Source: a virus
Direction: 5' to 3' (one strand)
IMG/VR virus record: IMGVR_UViG_3300034111_001022
Location: 1 to 56,372 of that record
DNA: 56,372 nucleotides
Within the stretch, counting starts at the first letter, position 1, and every line of letters starts with the position of its first letter. This document shows positions 40,624 through 48,561 of this stretch, piece after piece. Under the pieces are notes generated by a model. The model saw only the letters and a list, made by a program, of their open reading frames with translations, ran no database searches and was not told the origin of the DNA. A program made the translations under genes and the position numbers.

Positions 40624-41088
40624 TTAGTACCCTTCTGGCCAAATCGCCTCGACCGCTGCCACAGCGTCTACATTAGCGGCGTTGTTAATAGAATTTACTG
40701 CAGCCTTTGATGCTGCACGCACTGCGTCTCGCCAAGCTACAACCTCTGGCTTGTAAGCTGGATCGCGCAAGTTGCGTGCATCAACATAGTCTGTGCCGCT
40801 TAACGTAGCCTTAACGTGTGACTTGATTTGATCAATACGGACAGCCTTAACGTTATCCAAATCGCGTGGATCGGCCACGTAAGTAAGCGTGCCGTTCTCT
40901 AAAACAGTCGAGTTGCTGTAGTAAAGTTCAGGCTTAGGTGCACCAATTACTTGAACAGGGACCACGCCAAGTGCAGCTAAATCTTCCTCTGATGCTAGGT
41001 TAAACCAGTTAGCCGGGTACTGAATATCATCAACTGTAAAGGCCACTCCGCGTGGGATGTATTGATTTGATTGTGCTCTATAAAACAT
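40624..41088 (-). CDS. Tail-fibre-associated protein
   Basis: 154 aa from the ATG at 41088 (GAGGTAACACA upstream). The start 'MFYRAQSNQYIPRGVAFTVDDIQYPANWFNLASEEDLAALGV' and the C-terminal 'YKPEVVAWRDAVRAASKAAV' resemble small proteins that follow tail-fibre genes in environmental phages and may act as fibre chaperones or assembly factors. It lies right after the large LamG/SPRY adhesin gene. The role is inferred. Confidence 0.65.
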   Translation of the reverse strand: MFYRAQSNQYIPRGVAFTVDDIQYPANWFNLASEEDLAALGVVPVQVIGAPKPELYYSNSTVLENGTLTYVADPRDLDNVKAVRIDQIKSHVKATLSGTDYVDARNLRDPAYKPEVVAWRDAVRAASKAAVNSINNAANVDAVAAVEAIWPEGY

Positions 41089-41092
41089 TGTG

Positions 41093-43432
41093 TTACCTCG
41101 CGTTAGTATAGTTAAACGGATTTTCAGCAAAGGCCATGTAAGTGTAGACCACCGTGCTAGTGTTAATGCCCACGTTAGTGCCTCTAATTTTAAAGCCGTT
41201 ACATAAGAAGTCTACATCCACTGCGGTAGCTCCAACAGCTGTAGCGTCTGGGTAAAGCTCTTCTCCTAGCACATTATATGTGTTTCTAGCACTATCTAAA
41301 ACATACCAATTTCGAGCGGTGCTTGTAATAGCCTTAATTAAAATATACTTAGGAGTAAAATCACAAAAAACCAACGCTCCCGTTAAATTATCACCTGTTC
41401 CAGTGTACGCACCAAATTGAGAAAACCCTGGTGTTTCAGCAAAAACGTAAGCCACATAGTCTGATAAATTGGCGTTAACTATTGCATTTGATCCAATCGT
41501 AAAGGTAGTGGTTGTTGGAGAAGTATTATTCCAAACGGTAGTATCGGTTGTAGGATTAGCTGTAGTATTTAAGATTAAATATGCTTGTTCAGGGGCGACC
41601 ACACTTGAAATAGAAGAGCTATAAACAGCCCAGTTAGCAGCGGTTGTTGTTAATCGTTTAACAATAATCATATCAGGCGAAACACCTAGATTATGCGATA
41701 TTGCTTGAGATGTACCATTCCCTACGTATGTGACAATGTCAAACCCAGCAGATGGTGATTCTTTCCAGGTCCAAGCGACATACTTAGACGCAGACGCATT
41801 TAAGTTATCGTTGGTCGCAGAACCTTTAGCCAGCGTTAAACCGGTGCCAGTAAATGCAGAGGCGTTACCGGCAGTACCTAGCGTGTCATCTTGTGTGTTA
41901 GTAAGATTTGAATAAATAGTCTTAAGTGACGTAGATCCTGCTCCGCGAACAGTATCGAACAAGAAGTGATTACCTACTGCAACGTCTCTACGTTTTAACC
42001 AAAAAAAGTTAGGCGTAAAGTTGCCATTCTGTAAAACTTCTCTAGAGACAGTGCCGTCACCTGTGTATAACAACGCATCAAAATATCTATTTGGAACTGT
42101 AATGCCATACAATGGTTTTGTGTAAGCGCAAAGAGGTGTGCCTACTTCAGAGGGCGTGTACACATAAGTATATTGACCAAAGTTAGCTGTTGTTACTACC
42201 GAATAAAATGTTCCAGCCAAATATTGATCTTGTTTTCTAACATAAAGCGACGTGTTTGCGGTAAAACTAAACGATCCCTGGAGGGTGTTGTTTTTATAAA
42301 AGTATACATTGCCACCGTTGATATCTACAACCATACCTATTACATCGGCAGTGGTGTACGTTGCACCCGTGGCAACCGTTGATCCTGATAAATTTACAAT
42401 GGCTCCGTCAGATTTGTAATACCCAAAAGAACTACTTGCTACACCAATGTAAATGCGACCAGTGCCAGACACACTACCTATTGTAAATTCAATGTAATAC
42501 TTGCCTGTTTTGCCTGTGCTAATGCTAGAGGTTACTGTCGCTATAGTATTTCCACCGCCACCACTAGTCGTTGTTGCTGTATACGTATTGCCAAGACGGA
42601 TTGTTATAGATGGAAGTCCTGTGGCTGAAAAATTACCCCAGTTTGCAAAGTTGCCATAAATTTTACCGTCAGCTACCCCTACAACAGGAGAGTCTGTGCT
42701 TGGTGTCATACTTGATGAGTTTATTGATGTCCAATTATTTCCTAGACCTGAATTATCTGTCCCGTAGCCACTAGCTTGCCCAGTTGCAAACGTTAAATAG
42801 TAACCAGTTGTGCCATACGAACCCGTATATTTAATAGGCTGCCATTGGTTATATGTCGCAGTGCTGTACCCAAAAGAAGACGCAGACAACGCTGCATTAT
42901 CAATAAAATTAAACTCAGCAAAAATACTATTAAGATTATAAATGTAGGCTGACGAAACATAATCATAGTAAGAACCAATGGTTGTTACGTTGGTGTCATT
43001 GATAAGCTGGTTAGTGTTTTGCGGAGGATACGTACTGCCCGCAGTGTTAGGTATTAACGCACCATTTACATAAAATTTAACACGGTTGGCGGCTGTAGCT
43101 TGCGTCATGTCAATGGTTAAAACAACGTGATACCAGGCGCTAGGATCGCGTAAAAAACTATTGCTTGTTGCAGTGTATAACGTGCCAGCATTAAATTTAT
43201 AGGTTAACGCACCATCTACAAGAGAAAAGTTATTGTAGTTAGTAGAAGATGTTCCTGTTCCAATAATTGGCTCAGTCCCAGTTACGTCAGTAGCCTTCAT
43301 CCAAAAAGACAAAGTGAACGTCTTTTGATTGCCCGCAGAAGCTAGAGTTTTGCTTAAATACGCACCGCTTGAAAAAATCAACGCGCTTTTAATTAAATAC
43401 GGATTGGCTGATCCAGCGGAATAGACAAGCAT
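41093..43432 (-). CDS. Tail adhesin with LamG-like, SPRY-like and DUF7483-like domains
   Basis: 779 aa from the ATG at 43432, which overlaps the previous stop by one base (TAATG). Residues about 15-215 form a laminin-G/concanavalin-like lectin domain ('FTLSFWMKATDV', 'WYHVVLTIDMT', 'KFYVNGAL'). About 270-430 is SPRY-like ('GKYYIEFTIG', 'GRIYIGVASS', 'GMVVDINGGNVYFYKNNT'). The rest resembles DUF7483, common in phage fibres ('YVAWTWKESPSAGFDIVTYVGNG', 'HNLGVSPDMIIVKR', 'DFLCNGFKIRG'). A likely receptor- or glycan-binding tail protein. Confidence 0.8.
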   Translation of the reverse strand: MLVYSAGSANPYLIKSALIFSSGAYLSKTLASAGNQKTFTLSFWMKATDVTGTEPIIGTGTSSTNYNNFSLVDGALTYKFNAGTLYTATSNSFLRDPSAWYHVVLTIDMTQATAANRVKFYVNGALIPNTAGSTYPPQNTNQLINDTNVTTIGSYYDYVSSAYIYNLNSIFAEFNFIDNAALSASSFGYSTATYNQWQPIKYTGSYGTTGYYLTFATGQASGYGTDNSGLGNNWTSINSSSMTPSTDSPVVGVADGKIYGNFANWGNFSATGLPSITIRLGNTYTATTTSGGGGNTIATVTSSISTGKTGKYYIEFTIGSVSGTGRIYIGVASSSFGYYKSDGAIVNLSGSTVATGATYTTADVIGMVVDINGGNVYFYKNNTLQGSFSFTANTSLYVRKQDQYLAGTFYSVVTTANFGQYTYVYTPSEVGTPLCAYTKPLYGITVPNRYFDALLYTGDGTVSREVLQNGNFTPNFFWLKRRDVAVGNHFLFDTVRGAGSTSLKTIYSNLTNTQDDTLGTAGNASAFTGTGLTLAKGSATNDNLNASASKYVAWTWKESPSAGFDIVTYVGNGTSQAISHNLGVSPDMIIVKRLTTTAANWAVYSSSISSVVAPEQAYLILNTTANPTTDTTVWNNTSPTTTTFTIGSNAIVNANLSDYVAYVFAETPGFSQFGAYTGTGDNLTGALVFCDFTPKYILIKAITSTARNWYVLDSARNTYNVLGEELYPDATAVGATAVDVDFLCNGFKIRGTNVGINTSTVVYTYMAFAENPFNYTNAR

Positions 43433-44634
43433 TATGCAACCCCTAAAGAACGACCTTGTTCGTACAAGTTCGTGCCGTCTGATCGGAACACAAAGTAATC
43501 TTTTGCCCCAGCGGCTGTGGATAAAATAGGGGATGCCCCGCCATTCCATTTAAACACGCTGTTCCAGGTAAGTGTATTAGATCCTGCATTTTGAATAACA
43601 GCCAATGCGTAAAAACCACCACTCACGAGATTGGTTGGCGCACCAACAGTTCTGTTAGATGACACAAAAGTAAACGTTGCCACTTGCCCGTTTTGAGTGT
43701 CCCAAGCAATGGTGGTTGCATCTGTTAATGCAATGTTTGGTGAGTAGCCTGTTCCAACAACGGCCAACTTGGCACTTGGTGAGGATGTTCCTAAGCCTAC
43801 AAATCCGCCTGACACACCTGTGCCACCAGTGATGGCCATTTTAATGGTGTCGTTAGTTCTGACGTAAAGCGGAACGTCAGTGACTGTACCAAAGTCTACT
43901 TCACCTGAAGTGGCATAAAAACTACCTATTCTTGTAGCGTTGACGCTTAAATCAAGCACTGGCGATGTCGTAGCTCCAACTACAAAATTGACGTATCCAG
44001 TGCCATAATTGACAGGCGCTGACCCAACACCTAAATTGCCATTGGTATCTAACTGTACGCGTTGAGCGCCACCCGTGTATAAAGCCAGCGGTAAATACGA
44101 TCCTGAACCTAATTTTCCAGCAGCCAATATAGAGGCTGTAGCATTGACCAATACTTGTGTGGTAGATGAATTGGTTGGCGTGCTATTATTAATAGCTGTG
44201 AATCCTGAGCTTGCACTAGTTCCGTTTGGAATAGCAGCAATAGACGTGTCGCCGTTGACAGTGCTTGATTTAAACAACACCTGGTTGGCAATAGTCCCGT
44301 TGCTGAAATCACCAAGGATGCGATTGCCTGTAGACGTAAATGTTAAGTCGTTAGAGATATTGACGTCTACAAACGTTCCTGTGGTAATCGGTGTAATCCC
44401 GCCAATTGTAACGTTATCAATTGTGCCACCAGTGATGGCCACATCATCTGCGTCTTGGCTGCCCAAAGAGCCAACCATCGTGACAACAGCAGAGGTGCTG
44501 CTTATTAAAGAATAAATCTTTTTATCGGTAACGTTGACAGCTAGCTCACCCTGTTTTAAATTACCGGCAAGTGGCACCGCAGCTGCTGTGGCGCTGTTGT
44601 ATAAAATAATTTCTGTGGATCCTGGTGCGGCCAT
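43432..44634 (-). CDS. Tail fibre protein
   Basis: A 400-aa Ser/Thr/Gly/Asn-rich beta protein. The N-terminus ('STEIILYNSATAAAVPLAGNLKQGELAVNVTDKKIYSL') is the common head of environmental phage fibres that hold the stalk. Further strands repeat as 'GNLGVGSAPV...GTGYVNF', 'VGLGTSSPSAKLAV', which read like fibre shaft repeats. The end carries 'GAKDYFVFRSDGTNLYEQGRSLGVA'. It is expressed with the next adhesin by a one-base overlap. Confidence 0.75.
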   Translation of the reverse strand: MAAPGSTEIILYNSATAAAVPLAGNLKQGELAVNVTDKKIYSLISSTSAVVTMVGSLGSQDADDVAITGGTIDNVTIGGITPITTGTFVDVNISNDLTFTSTGNRILGDFSNGTIANQVLFKSSTVNGDTSIAAIPNGTSASSGFTAINNSTPTNSSTTQVLVNATASILAAGKLGSGSYLPLALYTGGAQRVQLDTNGNLGVGSAPVNYGTGYVNFVVGATTSPVLDLSVNATRIGSFYATSGEVDFGTVTDVPLYVRTNDTIKMAITGGTGVSGGFVGLGTSSPSAKLAVVGTGYSPNIALTDATTIAWDTQNGQVATFTFVSSNRTVGAPTNLVSGGFYALAVIQNAGSNTLTWNSVFKWNGGASPILSTAAGAKDYFVFRSDGTNLYEQGRSLGVA

Positions 44635-44636
44635 GT

Positions 44637-44879
44637 TTAATTACCTCCTGTTGCAGCAAACGCTTGATTTGCTTTTTCAATCAACCTATCAAGGTCTCCT
44701 GAACTTGTTAAATCATCAAAAATAGATGACAGTATTATATCTTTTTCAGGGTCTGTTTGCACAAAAGACGCAACGCTGTGACCAGCGTCGTTAGGGTTAT
44801 AGATATTTATTTGATTTGCCGCATTATTTGGAACGACTGATATGCGTATTTTATAGTTTTGGTATTCAAAATATTCCAT
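44637..44879 (-). CDS. Small protein between fibre genes
   Basis: An 80-aa protein with a short beta N-terminal half (MEYFEYQNYKIRISVVPNNAA) and a helical acidic C-terminal half. It is tightly packed between two fibre genes. Its size and place suggest a fibre chaperone or adaptor. No family is recognised. Confidence 0.6.
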   Translation of the reverse strand: MEYFEYQNYKIRISVVPNNAANQINIYNPNDAGHSVASFVQTDPEKDIILSSIFDDLTSSGDLDRLIEKANQAFAATGGN

Positions 44880-44887
44880 AATTTTTC

Positions 44888-45775
44888 CTAAACGGATATA
44901 ACTTTAACTTCGTATGCATAGGTAGTAAAAGAAGTGCCAGCCGGGGAAGTTCTATTAGTAAAGCGTAATAAGACTTGTGTAGCTGTTACAATTGTTTGCA
45001 CTTTTACAGCATTGACAGCACCAGCAGGGAAGTTGGTAGCGTCAGAGTTATATGCTGCATACATAAGGACTGCTCCAGCAATTGCATATGTTGACCCTGT
45101 ATAGTTAATGTTTTGTGCCCAAGCCTTAAACAGTCTATTTATTGTAACAGGAGTAGCTGGATTATCTACGTACACTCCGTTAACCCTAGCTTCCATAAAA
45201 TAATTAGAAAGTAGATTAGCACTAAAATACCCTGTGATATCTACATCGATAGTAGTGTCCCCACCCCCCATAGTTAGTGAACCCGCAAAAGTAACTCCAT
45301 TACCTTGGGAAAATTGCCCATCAACACCTATACTCATAAAAGTCGATTGTAAGCTAGTTGCGCTTACAGTAGACCCCGATATTGCTAATCCTTGCGTTAA
45401 TGTTGTGGTGTTAGAGGTTGCGGTGTAAAACCGTAATGACGTTCCGCCTGTTGCAGATGTTGCATAAGCTGAAATTTTAGCTCTGACCCCGTTAGCGTTT
45501 GTGCTGTTATCGTTACCAAAAAATTCAACGTTTCCTAGGAAATTGCCTATAGCAACAGAAGTTAGTGTGTTTTCTAAACGTACTGTACCGCCGGAGGTCG
45601 TTCCGTTGGCTATGTGTAAATCAGTAACTGGAACAGCTTTATTAATACCAACTTTATTTGCCCCATCGGTTACTAGGGTATTTGACGCTACATTAAGCGT
45701 GTCTGTACCTGCGTCCCCTAGTACGGCGTTGCCCGTGGAAGTAATTCCTGTTGTTCCATCTAAAACTATAGCCAT
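44888..45775 (-). CDS. Tail fibre protein
   Basis: A 295-aa fibre with the 'MAIVLDGTTGITSTGNAVLGDAG' start shared by many environmental phage fibres, followed by shaft repeats ('NKVGINKAVPVTDLHIANG'), and a C-terminal beta domain ('DITGYFSANLLSNYFMEARVNGVYV', 'VLLRFTNRTSPAGTSFTTYAYEVKV') that may bind the receptor. The ribosome site GGAAACACT precedes the start. Confidence 0.75.
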   Translation of the reverse strand: MAIVLDGTTGITSTGNAVLGDAGTDTLNVASNTLVTDGANKVGINKAVPVTDLHIANGTTSGGTVRLENTLTSVAIGNFLGNVEFFGNDNSTNANGVRAKISAYATSATGGTSLRFYTATSNTTTLTQGLAISGSTVSATSLQSTFMSIGVDGQFSQGNGVTFAGSLTMGGGDTTIDVDITGYFSANLLSNYFMEARVNGVYVDNPATPVTINRLFKAWAQNINYTGSTYAIAGAVLMYAAYNSDATNFPAGAVNAVKVQTIVTATQVLLRFTNRTSPAGTSFTTYAYEVKVISV

Positions 45776-45794
45776 AGTGTTTCCTTAATTTGCT

Positions 45795-46187
45795 TTATGC
45801 TGCTGCTTTAGCTTCTTCAGTTATTTTCTTTTCGGCAAGTACCGCATCGTAGTCTAAACCACCAGCAATGATTTGTGCTTTTAATGCTTCTAATACTAAT
45901 CGTGCTTTGTTTTGTTCAACCCTTTCAGAACGCAACAATGACCGCAATTTGTCACGGTATTGATATTGCGATACCGTTTGAACATCAGCATCTTCCATAT
46001 CCCAAGGTAAATTTTGTGTTTCTGTATTGCTATGTATGGCTAAATTACTAGGAATAGCATCTTGCGGCAATCCTGTAAGCATAACAGTATAGTTATCTAC
46101 ATTAACTTGATATTGATAAACTTCTTTTTCACGATGATACGCGTTTGTAACTAGTGTATCTAAATGTTCTGATTGTGTTACTACCAT
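45795..46187 (-). CDS. Fibre-associated helical protein
   Basis: A 130-aa protein: an N-terminal region with 'YHREKEVYQYQVNVDNYTVMLTGLP' and a helical C-terminal half ('YRDKLRSLLRSERVEQNKARLVLEALKAQI') ending in a basic/acidic Ala tail. It lies between the propeller-type adhesin and a fibre, which suits a tail-fibre assembly chaperone. That role is inference. Confidence 0.6.
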   Translation of the reverse strand: MVVTQSEHLDTLVTNAYHREKEVYQYQVNVDNYTVMLTGLPQDAIPSNLAIHSNTETQNLPWDMEDADVQTVSQYQYRDKLRSLLRSERVEQNKARLVLEALKAQIIAGGLDYDAVLAEKKITEEAKAAA

Positions 46188-46213
46188 AATTATTTCTCCT
46201 GATTAAAAAAATA

Positions 46214-47410
46214 TTAAACATTGTTAAATGCAACACTTTGACCCGCACCGCCACTTCCACCATCTGGAAGTGGCACAGGGTTAGCATACTTAGTACCAAA
46301 ACCAGCACTCCAAGGATATGCTGAAACCCATGGTGTTGAGCCATGTCCTACTACAATGGCTGTTCCTGCTGGATTAAATGTAACACTTTCACCTTGACCA
46401 CCTGGAAGTGTTGCAGGGTTAGCATATTTAGCTCCAAAACCAGCCGACCAAGGGTAAGTTGAAATAAAAGGTGTTCCGGTATGCGCTACTGCAATAACTG
46501 TTCCTGCTGGGTTAAATGCAACACCTTGACCAAAACTAGCTGGAAGTGTTGCAGGGTTAGCGTATTTAGTACCAAAACCAGCACTCCAAGGGTAAGCTGA
46601 TATAAAAGGTGTTCCGGCATGTGCTATTGCAATAACTGTTCCTGCTGGATTAAATGTAACTCCAAACCCAGTACCAGTTGGAAGTGTTGCAGGGTTAGCA
46701 TACTTAGTGCCAAAACCAGCACTCCAAGGGTAAGTTGATATATTTGGGAAAGCATTATGCACTACTGCAATGGCTGTTCCTGCTGGGTTAAATGCAACAC
46801 CATAACCCTCACCAGTTGGAAGTGTTGCAGGGTTAGCATACTTAGTGCCAAAACCAGCCGACCAAGGGTAAGTTGAAATAAAAGGTGTTCCGGTATGCGC
46901 TACTGCAATAACTGTTCCTGCTGGGTTAAATGCAACACCTTGACCAAAACCAGTTGGAAGTGTTGCAGGGTTAGCATACTTAGTGCCAAAACCAGCCGAC
47001 CAAGGGTAAGTTGATATACGTGGTGTTACGGAATGTGCTACTGCAATAACTGTTCCTGCTGGGTTAAATGCAACTCCAAGCCCAGTACCAGTTGGAAGTG
47101 TTGCAGGGTTAGCATACTTAGTGCCAAAACCAGCACTCCTGGGAGGACTTATACTAGATGTTACTTCAAAAGGATAAGTTGATATAAATGGGGTATTATT
47201 ATGTGCTATTGCAATAACTGATTGAGCCATACTTTTACCCCAAAAATTAGTAGGCATTGTAATAGCTCCACTAGCAACGCCAGCAAGCGTTCTTACCGCA
47301 GTATCGTTAAGGCTAATTTGCGTTGAAGTGCCTAGGCTTAATTCTAAGGCAATAGACTGCCCTGTAATTGCGCCAGCAAGGCTTATCGGACCTGATGAAT
47401 TAAGTGCCAT
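46214..47410 (-). CDS. Adhesin with seven-repeat beta-propeller
   Basis: A 398-aa protein. The first about 60 residues ('GPISLAGAITGQSIALELSLG') are a tail-attachment head seen on other phage adhesins. The rest is seven 46-aa repeats of the form 'GVAFNPAGTVIAVAHTGTP-[FI]S-YPWSAGFGTKYANPATLPT', like WD/YncE blades. The first blade lacks its 'VAFNPAG' strand, and the C-terminus supplies exactly that strand (GQSVAFN), a Velcro closure. It is probably a tail adhesin with a variable top face. Confidence 0.85.
   Translation of the reverse strand: MALNSSGPISLAGAITGQSIALELSLGTSTQISLNDTAVRTLAGVASGAITMPTNFWGKSMAQSVIAIAHNNTPFISTYPFEVTSSISPPRSAGFGTKYANPATLPTGTGLGVAFNPAGTVIAVAHSVTPRISTYPWSAGFGTKYANPATLPTGFGQGVAFNPAGTVIAVAHTGTPFISTYPWSAGFGTKYANPATLPTGEGYGVAFNPAGTAIAVVHNAFPNISTYPWSAGFGTKYANPATLPTGTGFGVTFNPAGTVIAIAHAGTPFISAYPWSAGFGTKYANPATLPASFGQGVAFNPAGTVIAVAHTGTPFISTYPWSAGFGAKYANPATLPGGQGESVTFNPAGTAIVVGHGSTPWVSAYPWSAGFGTKYANPVPLPDGGSGGAGQSVAFNNV
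46254..47170 (-). repeat. Seven direct repeats of 138 bp
   Basis: The core TTAGCATACTTAGT (plus strand) begins at 46281, 46419, 46557, 46695, 46833, 46971 and 47109, an exact 138-bp period, encoding the propeller blades. Many stretches are identical between units while the bases for loop residues after AVAH differ. Such arrays can expand, shrink or exchange by recombination. Confidence 0.95.
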
Positions 47411-47412
47411 TA

Positions 47413-47694
47413 TTAAACTGTTCCGTATGCTGTTACGTTTGCTAGGGCTGTAAAGTTACCTGATGAGTCTAACTTGGCAACGTTAGTGCCGTTATAATTA
47501 AAGAATAACGTAGTTCCGCTAGGTGTTACACTCCAACCACCAGAGTTTGTGATGTTGTTAGCATTAATTGTACTAGCGCTTGTTAAAACCGTACCAGACG
47601 TTGCAGGTAATGTTAATACCGTTGTTCCCGCTACAGCTGGTGCGCTTAGGGTTACTGTTCCGCTGGTATCGCCTGCTATGATTACTGAACTCAT
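47413..47694 (-). CDS. Small fibre-type beta protein
   Basis: A 93-aa protein made of typical fibre elements: 'GDTSGTVTLSAPAVAGTTVLTLPATSGTVLTSAS' then a short end 'NGTNVAKLDSSGNFTALANVTAYGTV'. This start is found on many longer fibres in environmental phages, so this copy looks like a stand-alone head or a trimmed paralogue. It lies directly upstream of the propeller gene. Confidence 0.65.
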   Translation of the reverse strand: MSSVIIAGDTSGTVTLSAPAVAGTTVLTLPATSGTVLTSASTINANNITNSGGWSVTPSGTTLFFNYNGTNVAKLDSSGNFTALANVTAYGTV

Positions 47695-47695
47695 G

Positions 47696-47989
47696 CTATG
47701 CTCCTAGTGCTTGTATTTTAGCTGTTAAGGCTGCAAGTTCAGCCATCAATTCTGCTTTGGTTGGTTCTGGTGGGGCTGCATATTCTAATACTGGCTGCTC
47801 AATAGGTAATGTAGTTATATCCCAAACTTCTCCATCCCAAGTGCAAGATTCTAATTCTGTAAATGTAGGTGGCTCTATTGGTGTTGAATCAGCAGGAGTA
47901 ATATATACACCAAGTTCTAAGGGGCTTTCTTGACAATCATAAAAACCTGCATATTTAAAAGTAACACCATCAAATAAATAAACTCTCAT
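47696..47989 (-). CDS. Possible tail-fibre assembly protein
   Basis: A 97-aa acidic protein: 'MRVYLFDGVTFKYAGFYDCQESPLE', Pro-rich middle, 'CTWDGEVWDI', and a C-terminal Ala/Leu/Glu helix ('PTKAELMAELAALTAKIQALGA'). This order (strand, PP, W-x3-W, helix) is like tail-fibre assembly chaperones. It lies 8 nt downstream of the collar-domain gene. Confidence 0.65.
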   Translation of the reverse strand: MRVYLFDGVTFKYAGFYDCQESPLELGVYITPADSTPIEPPTFTELESCTWDGEVWDITTLPIEQPVLEYAAPPEPTKAELMAELAALTAKIQALGA

Positions 47990-47997
47990 ATTAATTC

Positions 47998-48561
47998 CTA
48001 AAATTTAACGCAGAATAATACTGCAGTTGATGCTGCCAAGTTGGCAGTTCCACCATTTGAAGATGTTGTTGTTGTTACTGGAACTGAAGCAACAGCAGCA
48101 GCAGATGAGTTACCCCCACCAGTAGCTTGATATTGTGTAAATGAGTGAGTATGTGCTAAGTTTTGACCAACTGTAGCTGTAGCTACGTTAGAGTTGGCTT
48201 GTGTCATAGCATAACCAGCAGCAAACCAAGGAATACCAAAAGTAGTAGAGCCGTCACCAGCGCCCCACGTTGTACCTATAGCTGCAAATAAAGCCGCATA
48301 AGTAGTTCTTGATATTGTCGTGGCGGAAGTAGGGCAAGTTAAGTAACCTGTCGGAGGAGTAGTTCCAGAAAATTGAATAATAGTTCCCGCTGGAATTAAA
48401 CTTGCTCCGTTTACAGTCAATGTGCCAGTAACTGCAACTCCAGTAGAAGTTATCGCAGCAATGGTAGTGCCACTGCTTTGTATGTTTAAATCGCCACTAC
48501 TGTCTGCTGTAGTGATTACTCCTCCGCCTGAGGCTGTTGTTGCGTTTATTGTAGATGCCAT
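47998..48561 (-). CDS. Phage tail collar domain protein
   Basis: A 187-aa protein. The C-terminal two thirds show the tail collar pattern: 'IPAGTIIQFSGTTPPTGYLTCPT', 'SRTTYAALFAAIGTTWGAGDGSTTFGIP', then 'HTHSFTQYQATGGG' near the end. Collar domains cap short fibres and often bind receptors. It overlaps the long fibre's stop by one base and was probably a domain of the same fibre in other phages. Confidence 0.85.
   Translation of the reverse strand: MASTINATTASGGGVITTADSSGDLNIQSSGTTIAAITSTGVAVTGTLTVNGASLIPAGTIIQFSGTTPPTGYLTCPTSATTISRTTYAALFAAIGTTWGAGDGSTTFGIPWFAAGYAMTQANSNVATATVGQNLAHTHSFTQYQATGGGNSSAAAVASVPVTTTTSSNGGTANLAASTAVLFCVKF

Noticed and set aside
41093-43549. Longer start of the LamG/SPRY adhesin at 43549
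   Set aside because: The extra 39 residues lie within the previous fibre gene and look like out-of-frame sequence. The ATG at 43432 makes a one-base stop/start overlap as seen elsewhere in the operon.
46254-47170. Regular repeats as a CRISPR array
   Set aside because: The units are 138 bp, contiguous, in frame and encode protein blades. There are no spacers and no cas genes.
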